From CAVVWJ01 sp965652025 (GTDB taxonomy: Bacteria; Gemmatimonadota; Gemmatimonadetes; Gemmatimonadales; GWC2-71-9): a stretch of 64,000 bases of DNA. Each line of letters opens with the position of its first letter. Position 1 is the stretch's first letter. The position numbers and the translations under genes were made by a program. The notes below the pieces were generated by a model, which saw only the letters and a program-made list of their open reading frames with translations, was not told the DNA's origin and did not search any database. Below are positions 41,834 to 50,259 of this stretch, piece after piece. The stretch covers positions 1 through 64,000 of the forward strand of contig CBFGTM010000009.1 in assembly GCA_965652025.1 (NCBI GenBank), given 5' to 3'.

Positions 41834-42563
41834 GACTTCGTCTCCTCCCCCTGCCGGTCTTCACGTCGGCATCATTATGGATGGCAATGGGCGGTGGGCC
41901 GCCCGGCAGGATCTTCCCCGCGGCGCGGGTCACCGGGCGGGAGCTGCAGCGGTTCGCCGGGTGGTCGAGGGCGCGCCGGCTGCTGGAATCGGCACCCTCA
42001 CACTCTACGCCTTCTCCTCCGACAACTGGCGGCGGCCAGCGGTGGAAGTTGCGTGGCTGATGCGACTCTTTGGCGAACACCTCCGCAGCGAAGTAGCCCG
42101 CTGTGTGGCCAACGGGGTACGGCTGGAAATCATCGGCCGGCGTGACCGGCTGGGTTCGGCCCTGTTGCGCACCATCGACACGGCGGAGGTGGCGACCAGC
42201 GGAGGCAGGACGCTGCTGCTTCGAATCGCGATCGATTACTCCGGCCGCGATGCCATCCTCCGGGCCGCGCAGTGTCTGCGACCGGGCGCCGTTTCCCGAG
42301 ATCGCTTTGGGCGGCTCATCTCCATCGTGGATCACGGCACCCCGGTGGGCGAGCTGGATCTCCTGATTCGAACGGGAGGTGAGCGCCGGCTCAGCGACTT
42401 CCTGCTGTGGGAGGCAGCTTATGCCGAGCTATTCTTCCTTCCTGTCATGTGGCCGGACTTCGGGGCTGAAGATCTCCAGAGAGTAGTCCGGGAATTCGCG
42501 GGACGGGAGCGGCGCTTCGGAGGTCTGTCGGGTACGGAGGGGCGGCTGGCGGGCCAGACATAA
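41823..42563 (+). CDS. uppS: Polyprenyl diphosphate synthase (UppS)
   Basis: 246 residues. The Z-type prenyltransferase signature VGIIMDGNGRWAARQ (D in MDGNG) is near the N-terminus, with SSDNWRRPAVEV, LIRTGGERRLSDFLLWEAAY and WPDFGAEDL. It makes undecaprenyl-type carrier lipid for peptidoglycan and exopolysaccharide. The start at 41823 is chosen because GAGG lies 10 nt upstream and the family begins with this helix; an upstream TTG is possible. It is probably under partial control of the preceding regulator. Confidence 0.92.
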   Translation: MVQRTSSPPPAGLHVGIIMDGNGRWAARQDLPRGAGHRAGAAAVRRVVEGAPAAGIGTLTLYAFSSDNWRRPAVEVAWLMRLFGEHLRSEVARCVANGVRLEIIGRRDRLGSALLRTIDTAEVATSGGRTLLLRIAIDYSGRDAILRAAQCLRPGAVSRDRFGRLISIVDHGTPVGELDLLIRTGGERRLSDFLLWEAAYAELFFLPVMWPDFGAEDLQRVVREFAGRERRFGGLSGTEGRLAGQT

Positions 42564-42650
42564 GCAGCCATTTGCCTTCCGCTCGGTCGAGTCCGGGCTC
42601 ACATTCGACTTGTTCGCGCTGGGCCTCCGACCTGACTCGGGAGTGACGTT

Positions 42651-44210
42651 ATGGGAGGAAATGAAGGCACTGCCCCTCAGGGGCCGGATCTGGCGGCTGG
42701 TTTACCCGTGGATCAAGTCCCGGATGGTGCAATGCTTGCCGGACACGTCGGAAGCGAGCCCGTGCTCCTGGCTCGGCAAGCAGGACGGTGGTATGCCATC
42801 GGGGCCGTCTGCAGCCACTACAGTGGCCCTCTCGCGGAAGGACTCCTGGTCGGCGACACCGTGCGCTGTCCCTGGCATCACGCCTGCTTCAGCCTGAGAA
42901 CCGGCCAGAGCCTACGCCCACCAGGGCTGAACGATGTCCCCTGCTGGCAAGTCGAGCAGCGAGGCGACCGGGTTTTCGTAACCGGTAAGGCGCCGGACCA
43001 ACCCCGCAAGCAACGCATCGCAAGCGGCGGGAGTGGGGGGCCCGCTTCGGTGGTCATTGTCGGGGCCGGAGCCGCCGGGGAATGCACCGCCGAGACCCTC
43101 CGGGAAGCCGGTTACGCGGGAACGGTTACCCTGGTGGATCCCGATCCTGACGCGCCGTACGACCGGCCGAACTGTTCCAAGGACTATCTCGCCGGCACCG
43201 CCTCCGAAGATTGGATTCCGCTGCACCCCCCCGAGTTCTATCGCGATCTCGAGATCGACATCATTCGGAACCGCCGGGCGGCCAGCATTGAGCCCAAGGC
43301 TCGGCGAATCCGGTTGGACGACGGCGCGACGCTGGAGTACGGAGCGCTGGTGCTCGCCACCGGAGCGACTCCGGTGCGGCTCCCGCCTGAATTCGAGCAG
43401 AGCAAGCCCCGGGTGCACTACCTTCGCAGTTTTGCAGACAGCAAGGCGATTATCGCGGCTGCGGCCAACGCACGGCGCGCCGTCGTCCTGGGGACCAGCT
43501 TCATCGGCCTGGAGGTGGCGGCATCCCTCCGGGCTCGAAAGCTGGAGGTTCACGTGGTCGGTCCTGATACGCGTCCCCTGGAGCGGGTGCTCGGCCCCGA
43601 GCTGGGCGACTTCATCCGGCGTCTGCACGAAGAGCACGGAGTCGTGTTCCATCTGCAGCAGAAGCCGGCTGCCATCCGCGACGGAGTTGTCACCCTGGAG
43701 AGTGGAGAGCGGTTCGCGGCGGATCTGGTCGTGGCCGGAATCGGAGTTCGGCCCAACATCGAGCTGGCCCAAGCGGCAGGACTGGCCGTTGATCGTGGCG
43801 TGCTCGTCAATCAATGGCTCGAAACCAGCGCTCCAGGAGTGTTCGCCGCGGGTGACATTGCGCGCTGGCCCGATCCTCGTTCAGGTGAGCCCATCCGGGT
43901 GGAGCACTGGGTCGTCGCTCAACGTCAGGGTCAAGCCGTGGCCAGGGCCATCCTCGGGGATAAGGCGCCGTTCAATCTGGTGCCCTTCTTCTGGAGCCAG
44001 CACTACGACGTGCCGATCAATTACGCGGGGCACGCCGAGCGTTGGGACAACCTTGTCGTCGACGGGGACATTGAGGCCCGAGATTGCGCCGTTCGGTATC
44101 AGTTGGATGGCCGGACCGCGGCTGTAGCAACGATCTACCGCGACCGGGAAAGCCTCGAGGTCGAACTAGCCATGGAGCAGGCCAAGAGTTCGTCTCCGGT
44201 CCCCGCCTGA
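42651..44210 (+). CDS. Rieske-type ferredoxin fused to an FAD/NAD reductase (AIF-like)
   Basis: 519 residues. An N-terminal Rieske domain (about 20-110) has the 2Fe-2S ligands AVCSHYSGPLAEG (C-x-H) and RCPWHHACFSL (C-x2-H). The C-terminal two-Rossmann flavoprotein has VVIVGAGAAGECTAETLR and RRAVVLGTSFIGLEVAASL, plus GVFAAGDIARWPD. This architecture transfers electrons from NADH to a partner dioxygenase or another acceptor; no oxygenase subunit is encoded nearby. GGAG lies 8 nt upstream of the ATG. It belongs to the plus-strand run after uppS. Confidence 0.93.
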   Translation: MGGNEGTAPQGPDLAAGLPVDQVPDGAMLAGHVGSEPVLLARQAGRWYAIGAVCSHYSGPLAEGLLVGDTVRCPWHHACFSLRTGQSLRPPGLNDVPCWQVEQRGDRVFVTGKAPDQPRKQRIASGGSGGPASVVIVGAGAAGECTAETLREAGYAGTVTLVDPDPDAPYDRPNCSKDYLAGTASEDWIPLHPPEFYRDLEIDIIRNRRAASIEPKARRIRLDDGATLEYGALVLATGATPVRLPPEFEQSKPRVHYLRSFADSKAIIAAAANARRAVVLGTSFIGLEVAASLRARKLEVHVVGPDTRPLERVLGPELGDFIRRLHEEHGVVFHLQQKPAAIRDGVVTLESGERFAADLVVAGIGVRPNIELAQAAGLAVDRGVLVNQWLETSAPGVFAAGDIARWPDPRSGEPIRVEHWVVAQRQGQAVARAILGDKAPFNLVPFFWSQHYDVPINYAGHAERWDNLVVDGDIEARDCAVRYQLDGRTAAVATIYRDRESLEVELAMEQAKSSSPVPA

Positions 44211-44225
44211 TTTGCTCGCCCGCCC

Positions 44226-45050
44226 ATGAAGATTTCCCGGCGCCGATTCCTGGCCGGCGTCGGCGCCGCCGGCGCCGCAGTCGCAGCCGATGCGTTTGGA
44301 CTGGAAGCCAACCGCGTGATGGTTACCCGTCACGATGTCTACGTCCCCGGACTACCGCCGGAGCTGGATCGACTCCGCATCGCCCAGATCACCGATGTGC
44401 ATCTGCCCGGCAATCAGCTCGCGGCCCGGGCGGCAGTTCAACACATCCACCACGAGCGCCCCGAGATCGTGGTTATTAACGGTGACATGATGGAGACGGC
44501 GCGGGCCGACGACCAGGTCAGAGATTTTGTCGGGAAGGTCAGAGGAAGGCTGGCAACGGCAGCGGTTCTGGGAAACTGGGAGTATCGGGCCGGGGTGGTG
44601 GGTGATACCGCCCGGGCGACCTATCTCGGCACCGGGGTCGATCTCCTGGTCAACCAGACGAAGGTTGTGAAAATGGGCCAGGCATCGCTGGCGCTGGTCG
44701 GGCTGGACGACATGCTCCACGGGACGCCCGACCTGGCGACAGCCCGGCGGGAGATTCAGTCGGGTGCCATCGAGATCTGGCTGATCCACGAGCCGGCCCT
44801 GGCCGACAGCCTGGCGGCCGCCGCCTCGGCTCGACCTGCATTTCTGCTGGCGGGCCACACCCACGGAGGACAGATCCGGATTCCGTTCCTCCCAGCGTTC
44901 AAGCCCCCAGGGGCAGGGCGGTTTCTCGAAGGCTGGTACCGGGACACCCCCGCGCCGCTCTACGTATCCCAAGGAGTGGGGACCACCGGAATTCAGGCTC
45001 GATTTCGCTGCCCCGCCGAGCTGCCCGTTTTTACCCTGCGCCGGACCTGA
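44226..45050 (+). CDS. Tat-exported metallophosphoesterase
   Basis: 274 residues. The Tat signal is KISRRRFLAGVGAAGAAVAA. The phosphoesterase motifs are AQITDVHLPGN, VVINGDMMET, VLGNWEYRA, LIHEPALAD and LAGHTHGGQIR. The usual GNH(D/E) motif is changed to GNWE, so the catalytic His is replaced by Trp. The enzyme may have altered activity, or the substitution may be typical of a subfamily. It is probably periplasmic, with lipid-A- or UDP-sugar-like substrates in related YkuE-type proteins. It follows the Rieske-flavoprotein gene by 15 nt and converges on the thioesterase gene. Confidence 0.9.
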   Translation: MKISRRRFLAGVGAAGAAVAADAFGLEANRVMVTRHDVYVPGLPPELDRLRIAQITDVHLPGNQLAARAAVQHIHHERPEIVVINGDMMETARADDQVRDFVGKVRGRLATAAVLGNWEYRAGVVGDTARATYLGTGVDLLVNQTKVVKMGQASLALVGLDDMLHGTPDLATARREIQSGAIEIWLIHEPALADSLAAAASARPAFLLAGHTHGGQIRIPFLPAFKPPGAGRFLEGWYRDTPAPLYVSQGVGTTGIQARFRCPAELPVFTLRRT

Positions 45051-45065
45051 CGGTTACTGCTCGAG

Positions 45066-45578
45066 TTAGTGTCGGCCCGAGCGCGCCGAGCCCAGGTGCC
45101 GCTCCATCTCGGTGTCCATCTGCTTGCGGAGCCCGGACAGACGCACGGCGTACTGCTCCAGTGCGCGGTCCAGGTCGTCTTTGGGTGTCCACTGCGGCAC
45201 CGGGGCAGGCAGACCCTCGGGACTGAGCGCTACGAAGACAATCACGCAGTGCCCGGTACGGCGCCGCGTGGGACTCTTGGGATCGCGGGCATAGACATCC
45301 ACCGCGATATCGATGCTGGTTTTGCCCGTGCGGATGACCAGCGCCTGAAGCTCGACGACCTCACCCACGTGAATCGGCGCCAGAAAGTGTAGCCCGCCAA
45401 GGTAGACCGTGACGCAGTAGGTGCCGGTCCAGCCTGCCGCGCAGGTGTACCCCACCTGATCGATCCACTTCATCACCGCCCCGCCGTGCACCTTCCCGCC
45501 GAAGTTGACGTCGCCCGGTTCCGCCAGGAAGCGGAGTGTTACTGCTCGCTGTGGCTCTGGCCCGCGGTCAGCGGCCAT
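45066..45578 (-). CDS. Acyl-CoA thioesterase (hotdog fold)
   Basis: 170 residues. It carries the hotdog-fold motif NFGGKVHGGAVMKWIDQVG (the catalytic Asp region of YciA/BFIT-type thioesterases), then CVTVYLGGLHFLAPIHVGEV and TGHCVIVFVAL. It hydrolyses acyl-CoA to acid and CoA in the cytosol. It is the second gene of a minus-strand operon, 6 nt after the TerC gene. The C-terminal extension (DRALEQYAVRLSGLRKQ) is charged and could oligomerise. Confidence 0.92.
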   Translation of the reverse strand: MAADRGPEPQRAVTLRFLAEPGDVNFGGKVHGGAVMKWIDQVGYTCAAGWTGTYCVTVYLGGLHFLAPIHVGEVVELQALVIRTGKTSIDIAVDVYARDPKSPTRRRTGHCVIVFVALSPEGLPAPVPQWTPKDDLDRALEQYAVRLSGLRKQMDTEMERHLGSARSGRH

Positions 45579-45584
45579 AGTCCC

Positions 45585-46346
45585 TCACACCGAGCCCGCC
45601 GGCTGGTCCTCGACGTATGGCCGCCTGAGCTTCACTGCCTTGGCCTGGACCCGCCGCAGTCTCATGTTCAGCAGCTCCACCATGACCGAGAATGCCATGG
45701 CAAAGTAGATATAGCCCCTCGGGATATGCTGGTCGAACCCTTCCGCAATGAGCGCCACACCGATCAGGATCAGGAAGCTCAGGGCCAGCATCTTGATCGT
45801 GGGATGTCTGCTGACAAACCCGCTGATGGTCCCGGAGAAGGCCATCATGAAAATGATGGCCACGACTACGGCCGCGATCATCACGCCCAGCTCATCGACC
45901 ATCCCGACGGCAGTGATGACTGAATCCAGAGAGAATACGATGTCCAGCAGCATTATCTGGATCAGCACGCTGGTAAAGGATGGCCCCACTCGGGCGGATA
46001 CCTCTCCCTCTTCGCCTTCCAGATTCTCATGGATCTCGTGGGTGCTCTTTGCCAGCAGGAACAGCCCACCGAGGATCAGCACCAGGTCCCGCCCGGAGAT
46101 CTCCTCACCCAGGACGACAAACAGCGGTGCGGTGAGCCGAATGATCCAGGTGAGTGAGAACAGCAGCAGGATGCGGGTCAACATTGCCAGGCCGAGCCCG
46201 ATGATCCGGGCACGGGCCTGCTGAGCCTGCGGCAACTTGTCGGCCAGAATCGAGATGAAGACGATATTGTCGATGCCGAGGACGATCTCAAGCACCGTCA
46301 GGGTGGCAAAGCCGATCCAGGCCTGCGGGTCGGTGATCCAGTCCAT
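45585..46346 (-). CDS. TerC-family membrane protein
   Basis: 253 residues with about seven helices. The family motif IVLGIDNIVFISILADKLP (the Asp-Asn pair) is near the N-terminus and DIVFSLDSVITAVGMVDEL in the second half. TerC/Alx-like proteins move metal ions, mostly manganese, across the membrane or support envelope protein metalation. It starts a minus-strand operon with the thioesterase gene. No riboswitch of the yybP type is visible in the short upstream gap, which is only 9 nt after the DinB gene. Confidence 0.93.
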   Translation of the reverse strand: MDWITDPQAWIGFATLTVLEIVLGIDNIVFISILADKLPQAQQARARIIGLGLAMLTRILLLFSLTWIIRLTAPLFVVLGEEISGRDLVLILGGLFLLAKSTHEIHENLEGEEGEVSARVGPSFTSVLIQIMLLDIVFSLDSVITAVGMVDELGVMIAAVVVAIIFMMAFSGTISGFVSRHPTIKMLALSFLILIGVALIAEGFDQHIPRGYIYFAMAFSVMVELLNMRLRRVQAKAVKLRRPYVEDQPAGSV

Positions 46347-46355
46347 ATCAGGATG

Positions 46356-46916
46356 TCAGCTAAGGGTTGGGGACTGCCGGCAGGCTGCCAGTTGGCGGGC
46401 ATGATGCCGGGTGTGCACCGCCAGTAGCTGAAGCGCCTGGCGCGGCGACAATAAGCCAAAATAGGCGTGCGTCAGACGAGGTTTTGCAGGCCCGCGAGGT
46501 TTTGCAGGCCCGGCACAAGCGCCGAGCTCGGCGGTGAACAGCTCGGCCAAGCTACCGAGCTCCGTGAGTGCGGTCTGGCGGTCATCAACGACTACTCTGG
46601 GGCGGGTCTCCCTGGGTGCCCGCACGCCCGGCGGGAATGGCTTCCCCGCGAGAAGTCGTGGCAGCGCGGTGTGACGAAGAATGAAACGGCGCAGGCGGGA
46701 GCCCCGCAGGCTCATTCCAGTCTGGCCAGCAAGCTCTCCTCGAAGCACCCGGTAGGCTTCCGCCACATGGCTGGTGACTTCGGCCGGCGTCCATTTCCCG
46801 GGTGCCATCGGACGGGTCCAGGTCTCCGGAGGGAGTGACATCGCCGACGCCTGGTACTCCTGCAGTGCGGCAGTGTGGTCAGCCAGCAGTCGGTCCCAAT
46901 CAGCGGGTGGCACCAC
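46356..46916 (-). CDS. DinB-like protein
   Basis: 186 residues with the four-helix DinB fold: WDRLLADHTAALQEYQASAM, WTPAEVTSHVAEAYRVLRG (metal His), and QALQLLAVHTRHHARQL with the last His cluster. DinB/YfiT-like proteins bind a metal ion and catalyse thiol transfers. The start is chosen at a GTG (46916) overlapping the stop of the upstream gene. An 18-bp tandem duplication at 46478-46513 gives the doubled peptide GPAKPRGPAKPR. It joins the TerC gene 9 nt downstream. Confidence 0.78.
   Translation of the reverse strand: MVPPADWDRLLADHTAALQEYQASAMSLPPETWTRPMAPGKWTPAEVTSHVAEAYRVLRGELAGQTGMSLRGSRLRRFILRHTALPRLLAGKPFPPGVRAPRETRPRVVVDDRQTALTELGSLAELFTAELGACAGPAKPRGPAKPRLTHAYFGLLSPRQALQLLAVHTRHHARQLAACRQSPTLS
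46478..46513 (-). repeat. 18-bp tandem duplication in the DinB-like gene
   Basis: Two copies of GAGGTTTTGCAGGCCCGC (the second ends CGG) are directly adjacent. The duplication adds six residues (GPAKPR) without breaking the frame. Confidence 0.85.
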
Positions 46917-47338
46917 TACATCGCTCCGGTGGCGAACTGCTGAGCTACGCGCAGCTCGGCCCACTCGATCTCCCCAGCGTCAACAGCCGCCCGAACCGCA
47001 CGCTCTCCCGGTGTCAGTCCCGACCGGCCGGTCTTCACCTCCACGAAGATGATGCTGCGCAGCTCGCCCTCGGCCAGTCCATCGAACACCACCAGATCGA
47101 TTGGGCTGCCCAGAAAGCGGATGTCTTTAGGGTTGTACGGAAATCCTGGGAGATACGGGATCAGCTGCTCGTGTATCTTGCCCGCCGTCACCGCACGACT
47201 TCTGACCACCGCGTCTTCCCGGATCAACGAGGTGTATCGCGCCTTCCAGATCAGCAGGTATATCCAGCCTGCCAGCAGACCAATAACGATACCGGCTATG
47301 AGACCGAGCGGATCTGTCGGCACGGGCTCCTCGCGCAA
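46916..47338 (-). CDS. Holliday-junction-resolvase-related membrane-anchored nuclease
   Basis: 140 residues. One N-terminal helix (LIAGIVIGLLAGWIYLLIW) is followed by a nuclease-like domain: KIHEQLIPYLPGFPYNPKD, FLGSPIDLVVFDGL and SIIFVEVKTGRSGLTPGE (D...EVK, the PD-(D/E)xK type). This matches the endonuclease family related to archaeal Holliday-junction resolvases (Endonuc_Holl). The start is a TTG at 47338 overlapping the upstream gene by 43 nt; a GTG at 47323 is an alternative with GAGGAG very close. Function in DNA repair is plausible but not shown. Confidence 0.78.
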   Translation of the reverse strand: MREEPVPTDPLGLIAGIVIGLLAGWIYLLIWKARYTSLIREDAVVRSRAVTAGKIHEQLIPYLPGFPYNPKDIRFLGSPIDLVVFDGLAEGELRSIIFVEVKTGRSGLTPGERAVRAAVDAGEIEWAELRVAQQFATGAM

Positions 47339-48156
47339 TGAAGGGTTGCGGTCCTCAAAGCCTGCAGGGCACGGCGTCCCTGGTTCAGGTCCTTGATCCC
47401 GATCAGATCGACACCACCGTCCAGGAGTCGCCGGAGCAATGCTGGTTCAGCCGGCACGTTGTAAACCCGCGATAGTCGGCGGGGGCCGGCATCGCGGAGC
47501 CGACGCAGCGCAGTCAGCCATTCGGCCAGACTGGTGGGCGGGGGTCTGCGGCCGGACCATCCGATTCTCTTGCCATAGTCCAGGCTTACCAGTCGGACCA
47601 GACTGTCAGAGCTGCCCGATTGTGGCGAACGACTGGTGACCTGCTGCTGCACCGCCAGGGCCGGCGGGGCGCTGGCAGCGAGGTGCTTCCGCGCAGGAAT
47701 CCACCCCACCAGTACGACCTCTATTGCAGCGGGCCGGCCGTCAGAGGAGAGGAAGAGCTCGGAATACTGACGAAGTGCTTTGATCAAGGCATCGAACGCA
47801 GCAGGCGACCGCTCCTTGAGCTCGATATTAAGCAGAAAGGGCTCCTTTCCCGCCACTATCCGGCCGCATTGGCTGAGCCTTGCCCTGAGCGGCTCAAGGT
47901 ACAGCGTGGTGAGTGAGTGCCCTCGTCGTATGACTTGGCGGTCGTGTGCCGCAAGCAAATGGCCGTCAGCCAGGAAAAGATCGACTTCTACTCCACGAAA
48001 TCCCAAACTCAGGGCATCCCAGAGCGGCCGCGCGTTGGCATAATCGTTGTGAGCGTAGGCCGGGAGCGGCTCGGAATCGGGGCAGGCTACCTGGGCGACC
48101 ATTGTCCCTTGAGGCGACAGCAGCAGCGCAACAAGACCAGACCAGAGCGGGGTCAT
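47296..48156 (-). CDS. AIM6/PLC-like exported protein
   Basis: 286 residues. A signal peptide (LVALLLSPQGTMVAQVACP) precedes a PI-PLC/GDPD-like barrel with YAHNDYANARPLWDALSLG, the HNDY signature, then FRGVEVDLFLADGHLLAAHD and LLNIELKE. The pattern fits the AIM6 group of phosphodiesterase-like proteins, which lack a firm substrate. It is probably periplasmic. It overlaps the GNAT stop by ATGA and the nuclease gene by 43 nt. Confidence 0.83.
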   Translation of the reverse strand: MTPLWSGLVALLLSPQGTMVAQVACPDSEPLPAYAHNDYANARPLWDALSLGFRGVEVDLFLADGHLLAAHDRQVIRRGHSLTTLYLEPLRARLSQCGRIVAGKEPFLLNIELKERSPAAFDALIKALRQYSELFLSSDGRPAAIEVVLVGWIPARKHLAASAPPALAVQQQVTSRSPQSGSSDSLVRLVSLDYGKRIGWSGRRPPPTSLAEWLTALRRLRDAGPRRLSRVYNVPAEPALLRRLLDGGVDLIGIKDLNQGRRALQALRTATLHCARSPCRQIRSVS

Positions 48157-48608
48157 CGATCCAAGGATTTGCGGTATGCGTGCTGGGTCTTGGTCCTGAT
48201 ATACCCCAAGTGCTCGTAAAATCCGTGGGATTCGGTGCGGGCAATGTTGCTGCGGACCGCGACCTGCTGGAGACCGCGCTGGCGGGCCCAGGCTTCTACT
48301 GCTGCGACCAGCGCCCGACCGGTCCCCTGGCGGCGATGCACCTCGTCCACCACCAGACCCAGAATCTCGCAGCGGGTGCCGGACTCGAGCAGCTCCTGCT
48401 CTGACCCATGCAGCCAGCCCACCACCGTCCCGGCCGGCTGCTCGGCTACAATGACGATCTCGGTCTCCTCGTTCAACAGCCGTTCAAGGCGAAGCCTCAT
48501 GGCCTCGCTGGACACGGGATATCCCAATGTTCCGCTGAGCTCCGCCAGACTGCCTGCGTCATCGGGCGTCGCCGTGCGAATGGTCCCGGCTTGGGCAGCG
48601 ATAGGCAA
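48153..48608 (-). CDS. GNAT-family N-acetyltransferase
   Basis: 151 residues. The acetyl-CoA motif is RRQGTGRALVAAVEAWARQ (RxxGxG/A), preceded by CEILGLVVDEVH and followed by AVRSNIARTESHGFYEHLGY, the usual ending of the fold. It acetylates an unknown amine. The start is the first ATG after the M55 gene (3-nt gap), so it is co-transcribed with it. The stop overlaps the AIM6-like gene by ATGA. Confidence 0.92.
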   Translation of the reverse strand: MPIAAQAGTIRTATPDDAGSLAELSGTLGYPVSSEAMRLRLERLLNEETEIVIVAEQPAGTVVGWLHGSEQELLESGTRCEILGLVVDEVHRRQGTGRALVAAVEAWARQRGLQQVAVRSNIARTESHGFYEHLGYIRTKTQHAYRKSLDR

Positions 48609-48611
48609 CGC

Positions 48612-49436
48612 TTACTCCACGCCGGCCAGGTTATACATGGCCCGCCACGCCCGGAACATCTCGCGGTAATCGTCGCCATCGTAGCACACGGTTCTTCCGC
48701 CTGACCGGGTGGTGCCCGGGACCAGCTCCGCCATGTCCGCCATCTGACTCACCACGAAATCGACTTCCAGGCGGATCGGGGCGCTGAACGTGAATAGCGG
48801 ATGGGAACGCTGGAGCGCCGACTTGGCACCGTTGCGAATGCGCTCGCACGCCACCGACGGAGCCAGGCTACGGGCGGCGAACCGTCCAACGGCGTGCTTG
48901 ACGATGACGGTCTCGACCGTGGCGCCGAGCAGCGCGCTAGCCTCTGCCGCAAGGGCCTGATCTCCGCTGACCAGAGCGACTGGCACTCCCCACGAACCGG
49001 CCATGGCGGCGTTGAGCGCCAGCTCGCCTACGGGCTTCCCATTGATCCGGGCCTGATAAACCCGGCTGGTGTACGTGTGATCGATGATGGCATCCCGGGT
49101 GCCAGCCTGGGCGTGGTACCCGATGAACATCGCGCCATCGAACCCCTCTTCGATGCCTTGCACCATGGAGAGCCGCTTGGGTCCGCCACTCATCAGCTCG
49201 GCAGCCGGATTGAGCTCATCGGCCAGCAGATTGCGCATCAACCAGTGGCTGTCATTGACGACGACCCGGGTTGCCCCCGCCTCCAGGGCTCCGGCAATGG
49301 CGGCATTTGCCTCGGCCGTCATCAAGCGGCACGACCGGTTATACTCTGCCGCATGGCGAGGCTGGATCGGGTCGGTTTGATCTTCGTGCGCGACCCCTGC
49401 GATCCCTTCCATATCAACCGAGACGTATACCCGCAT
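48612..49436 (-). CDS. M55 family D-aminopeptidase (DppA-like)
   Basis: 274 residues. It starts VYVSVDMEGIAGVAHEDQT (the zinc-binding D-x-E of the M55 family) and carries NDSHWLMRNLL, FIGYHAQAGTRDAI and NAAMAGSWGVPVALVSGDQ. These match DppA-type self-compartmentalising zinc D-aminopeptidases that degrade D-amino-acid peptides, for example from peptidoglycan. It is the first gene of a minus-strand operon with the GNAT and AIM6-like genes. A lipoprotein gene is divergent, 47 nt away. Confidence 0.93.
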   Translation of the reverse strand: MRVYVSVDMEGIAGVAHEDQTDPIQPRHAAEYNRSCRLMTAEANAAIAGALEAGATRVVVNDSHWLMRNLLADELNPAAELMSGGPKRLSMVQGIEEGFDGAMFIGYHAQAGTRDAIIDHTYTSRVYQARINGKPVGELALNAAMAGSWGVPVALVSGDQALAAEASALLGATVETVIVKHAVGRFAARSLAPSVACERIRNGAKSALQRSHPLFTFSAPIRLEVDFVVSQMADMAELVPGTTRSGGRTVCYDGDDYREMFRAWRAMYNLAGVE

Positions 49437-49483
49437 GGCCTCTCCGGTGGCCGGTCCGGGGCGAAGAATACCGAGGACACACT

Positions 49484-49894
49484 ATGGATGCACGCAGATG
49501 GGGCCTAGCAATGGCGGTGGTCGCGCTTGCCTGCGCACCCCGAGATGATCGCGCCGAGCCGGAGCTGATCCGCGACGGGCGCACCTACACGGCATGGCTG
49601 TACGGCAGCCAGTACGAGAAGCTCTGGGACCGGTTCTCCCCGGAAATGCGGCAGACCTTCGGCTCCGTGGCGGAGCTGGCGAACTTTGCCGGTCGTGCAA
49701 TCAGGAACCTGGGAAATGAGCGAGGCCAGGTCGATGAGCAAGTCAACGATGCGGCCCCCTATAAGGTCTACAGTCGCAGTGCCTCGTTCGATCGGTCCCG
49801 CCACCGGATGCTGATTGAATGGAGCCTGGCCAAGGACGGGGCGGTGACCGGGCTGGTTGTTCGTCCGGTGGTCTCGGATTCGACGCAGCCGTAA
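49484..49894 (+). CDS. Small lipoprotein of unknown function (DUF3887-like)
   Basis: 136 residues. A short signal peptide MDARRWGLAMAVVALAC ends in a lipobox (ALAC). The mature part has a compact alpha/beta pattern: WLYGSQYEKLWDRFSPEMRQ, FGSVAELANFAGRA and MLIEWSLAKDGAVTGLVVR. It resembles DUF3887/SnoaL-like (NTF2-fold) domains. A ligand-binding or scaffold role is likely. It converges on csaA with a 5-nt gap. Confidence 0.72.
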   Translation: MDARRWGLAMAVVALACAPRDDRAEPELIRDGRTYTAWLYGSQYEKLWDRFSPEMRQTFGSVAELANFAGRAIRNLGNERGQVDEQVNDAAPYKVYSRSASFDRSRHRMLIEWSLAKDGAVTGLVVRPVVSDSTQP

Positions 49895-49899
49895 CTGAG

Positions 49900-50259
49900 T
49901 CAGTATACCCGTCCGCCGAGCGGGACCTCCCGGTCCACGCCCAGCAAGACGACCTCGTCCTTGGCACTGGGAACTCCCAGCACCAGCACCTCGGATACGA
50001 AGCCCGCAATGTTCCGGGAGCCCAGGTTGATCGCGGCAATCACCAGCCGGCCGATCAACTCTTCCGCGCCATAGAGTTCGCGCAATTGCGCATTCGAGGT
50101 CCTCTCCCCCAGCGGACCAAAGTCGATCCAGAGTTTGTACGATGGCTTGCGGGCCCGCTGGTTGGGTTCCGCTCGCAGGATTCGTCCCACCCGAAGGTCG
50201 AGGGTTCTGAATGCCTCGACCGCCGCGCTGTCGGGCTCGCTAATGGAGGAGCTCACCAC
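49900..50259 (-). CDS. csaA: tRNA-binding protein CsaA
   Basis: 119 residues forming one OB-fold: DLRVGRILRAEPNQRARKPS, YKLWIDFGPLGERTSNAQLR, and GFVSEVLVLGVPSAKDEVVL. This is the Trbp111/CsaA pattern, a dimeric tRNA- or chaperone-like protein that binds tRNA elbows. The start is a GTG overlapping the PhzF gene by 20 nt. It is the last gene of a minus-strand operon FlgM-like, RidA, PhzF, CsaA. Confidence 0.93.
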   Translation of the reverse strand: MVSSSISEPDSAAVEAFRTLDLRVGRILRAEPNQRARKPSYKLWIDFGPLGERTSNAQLRELYGAEELIGRLVIAAINLGSRNIAGFVSEVLVLGVPSAKDEVVLLGVDREVPLGGRVY

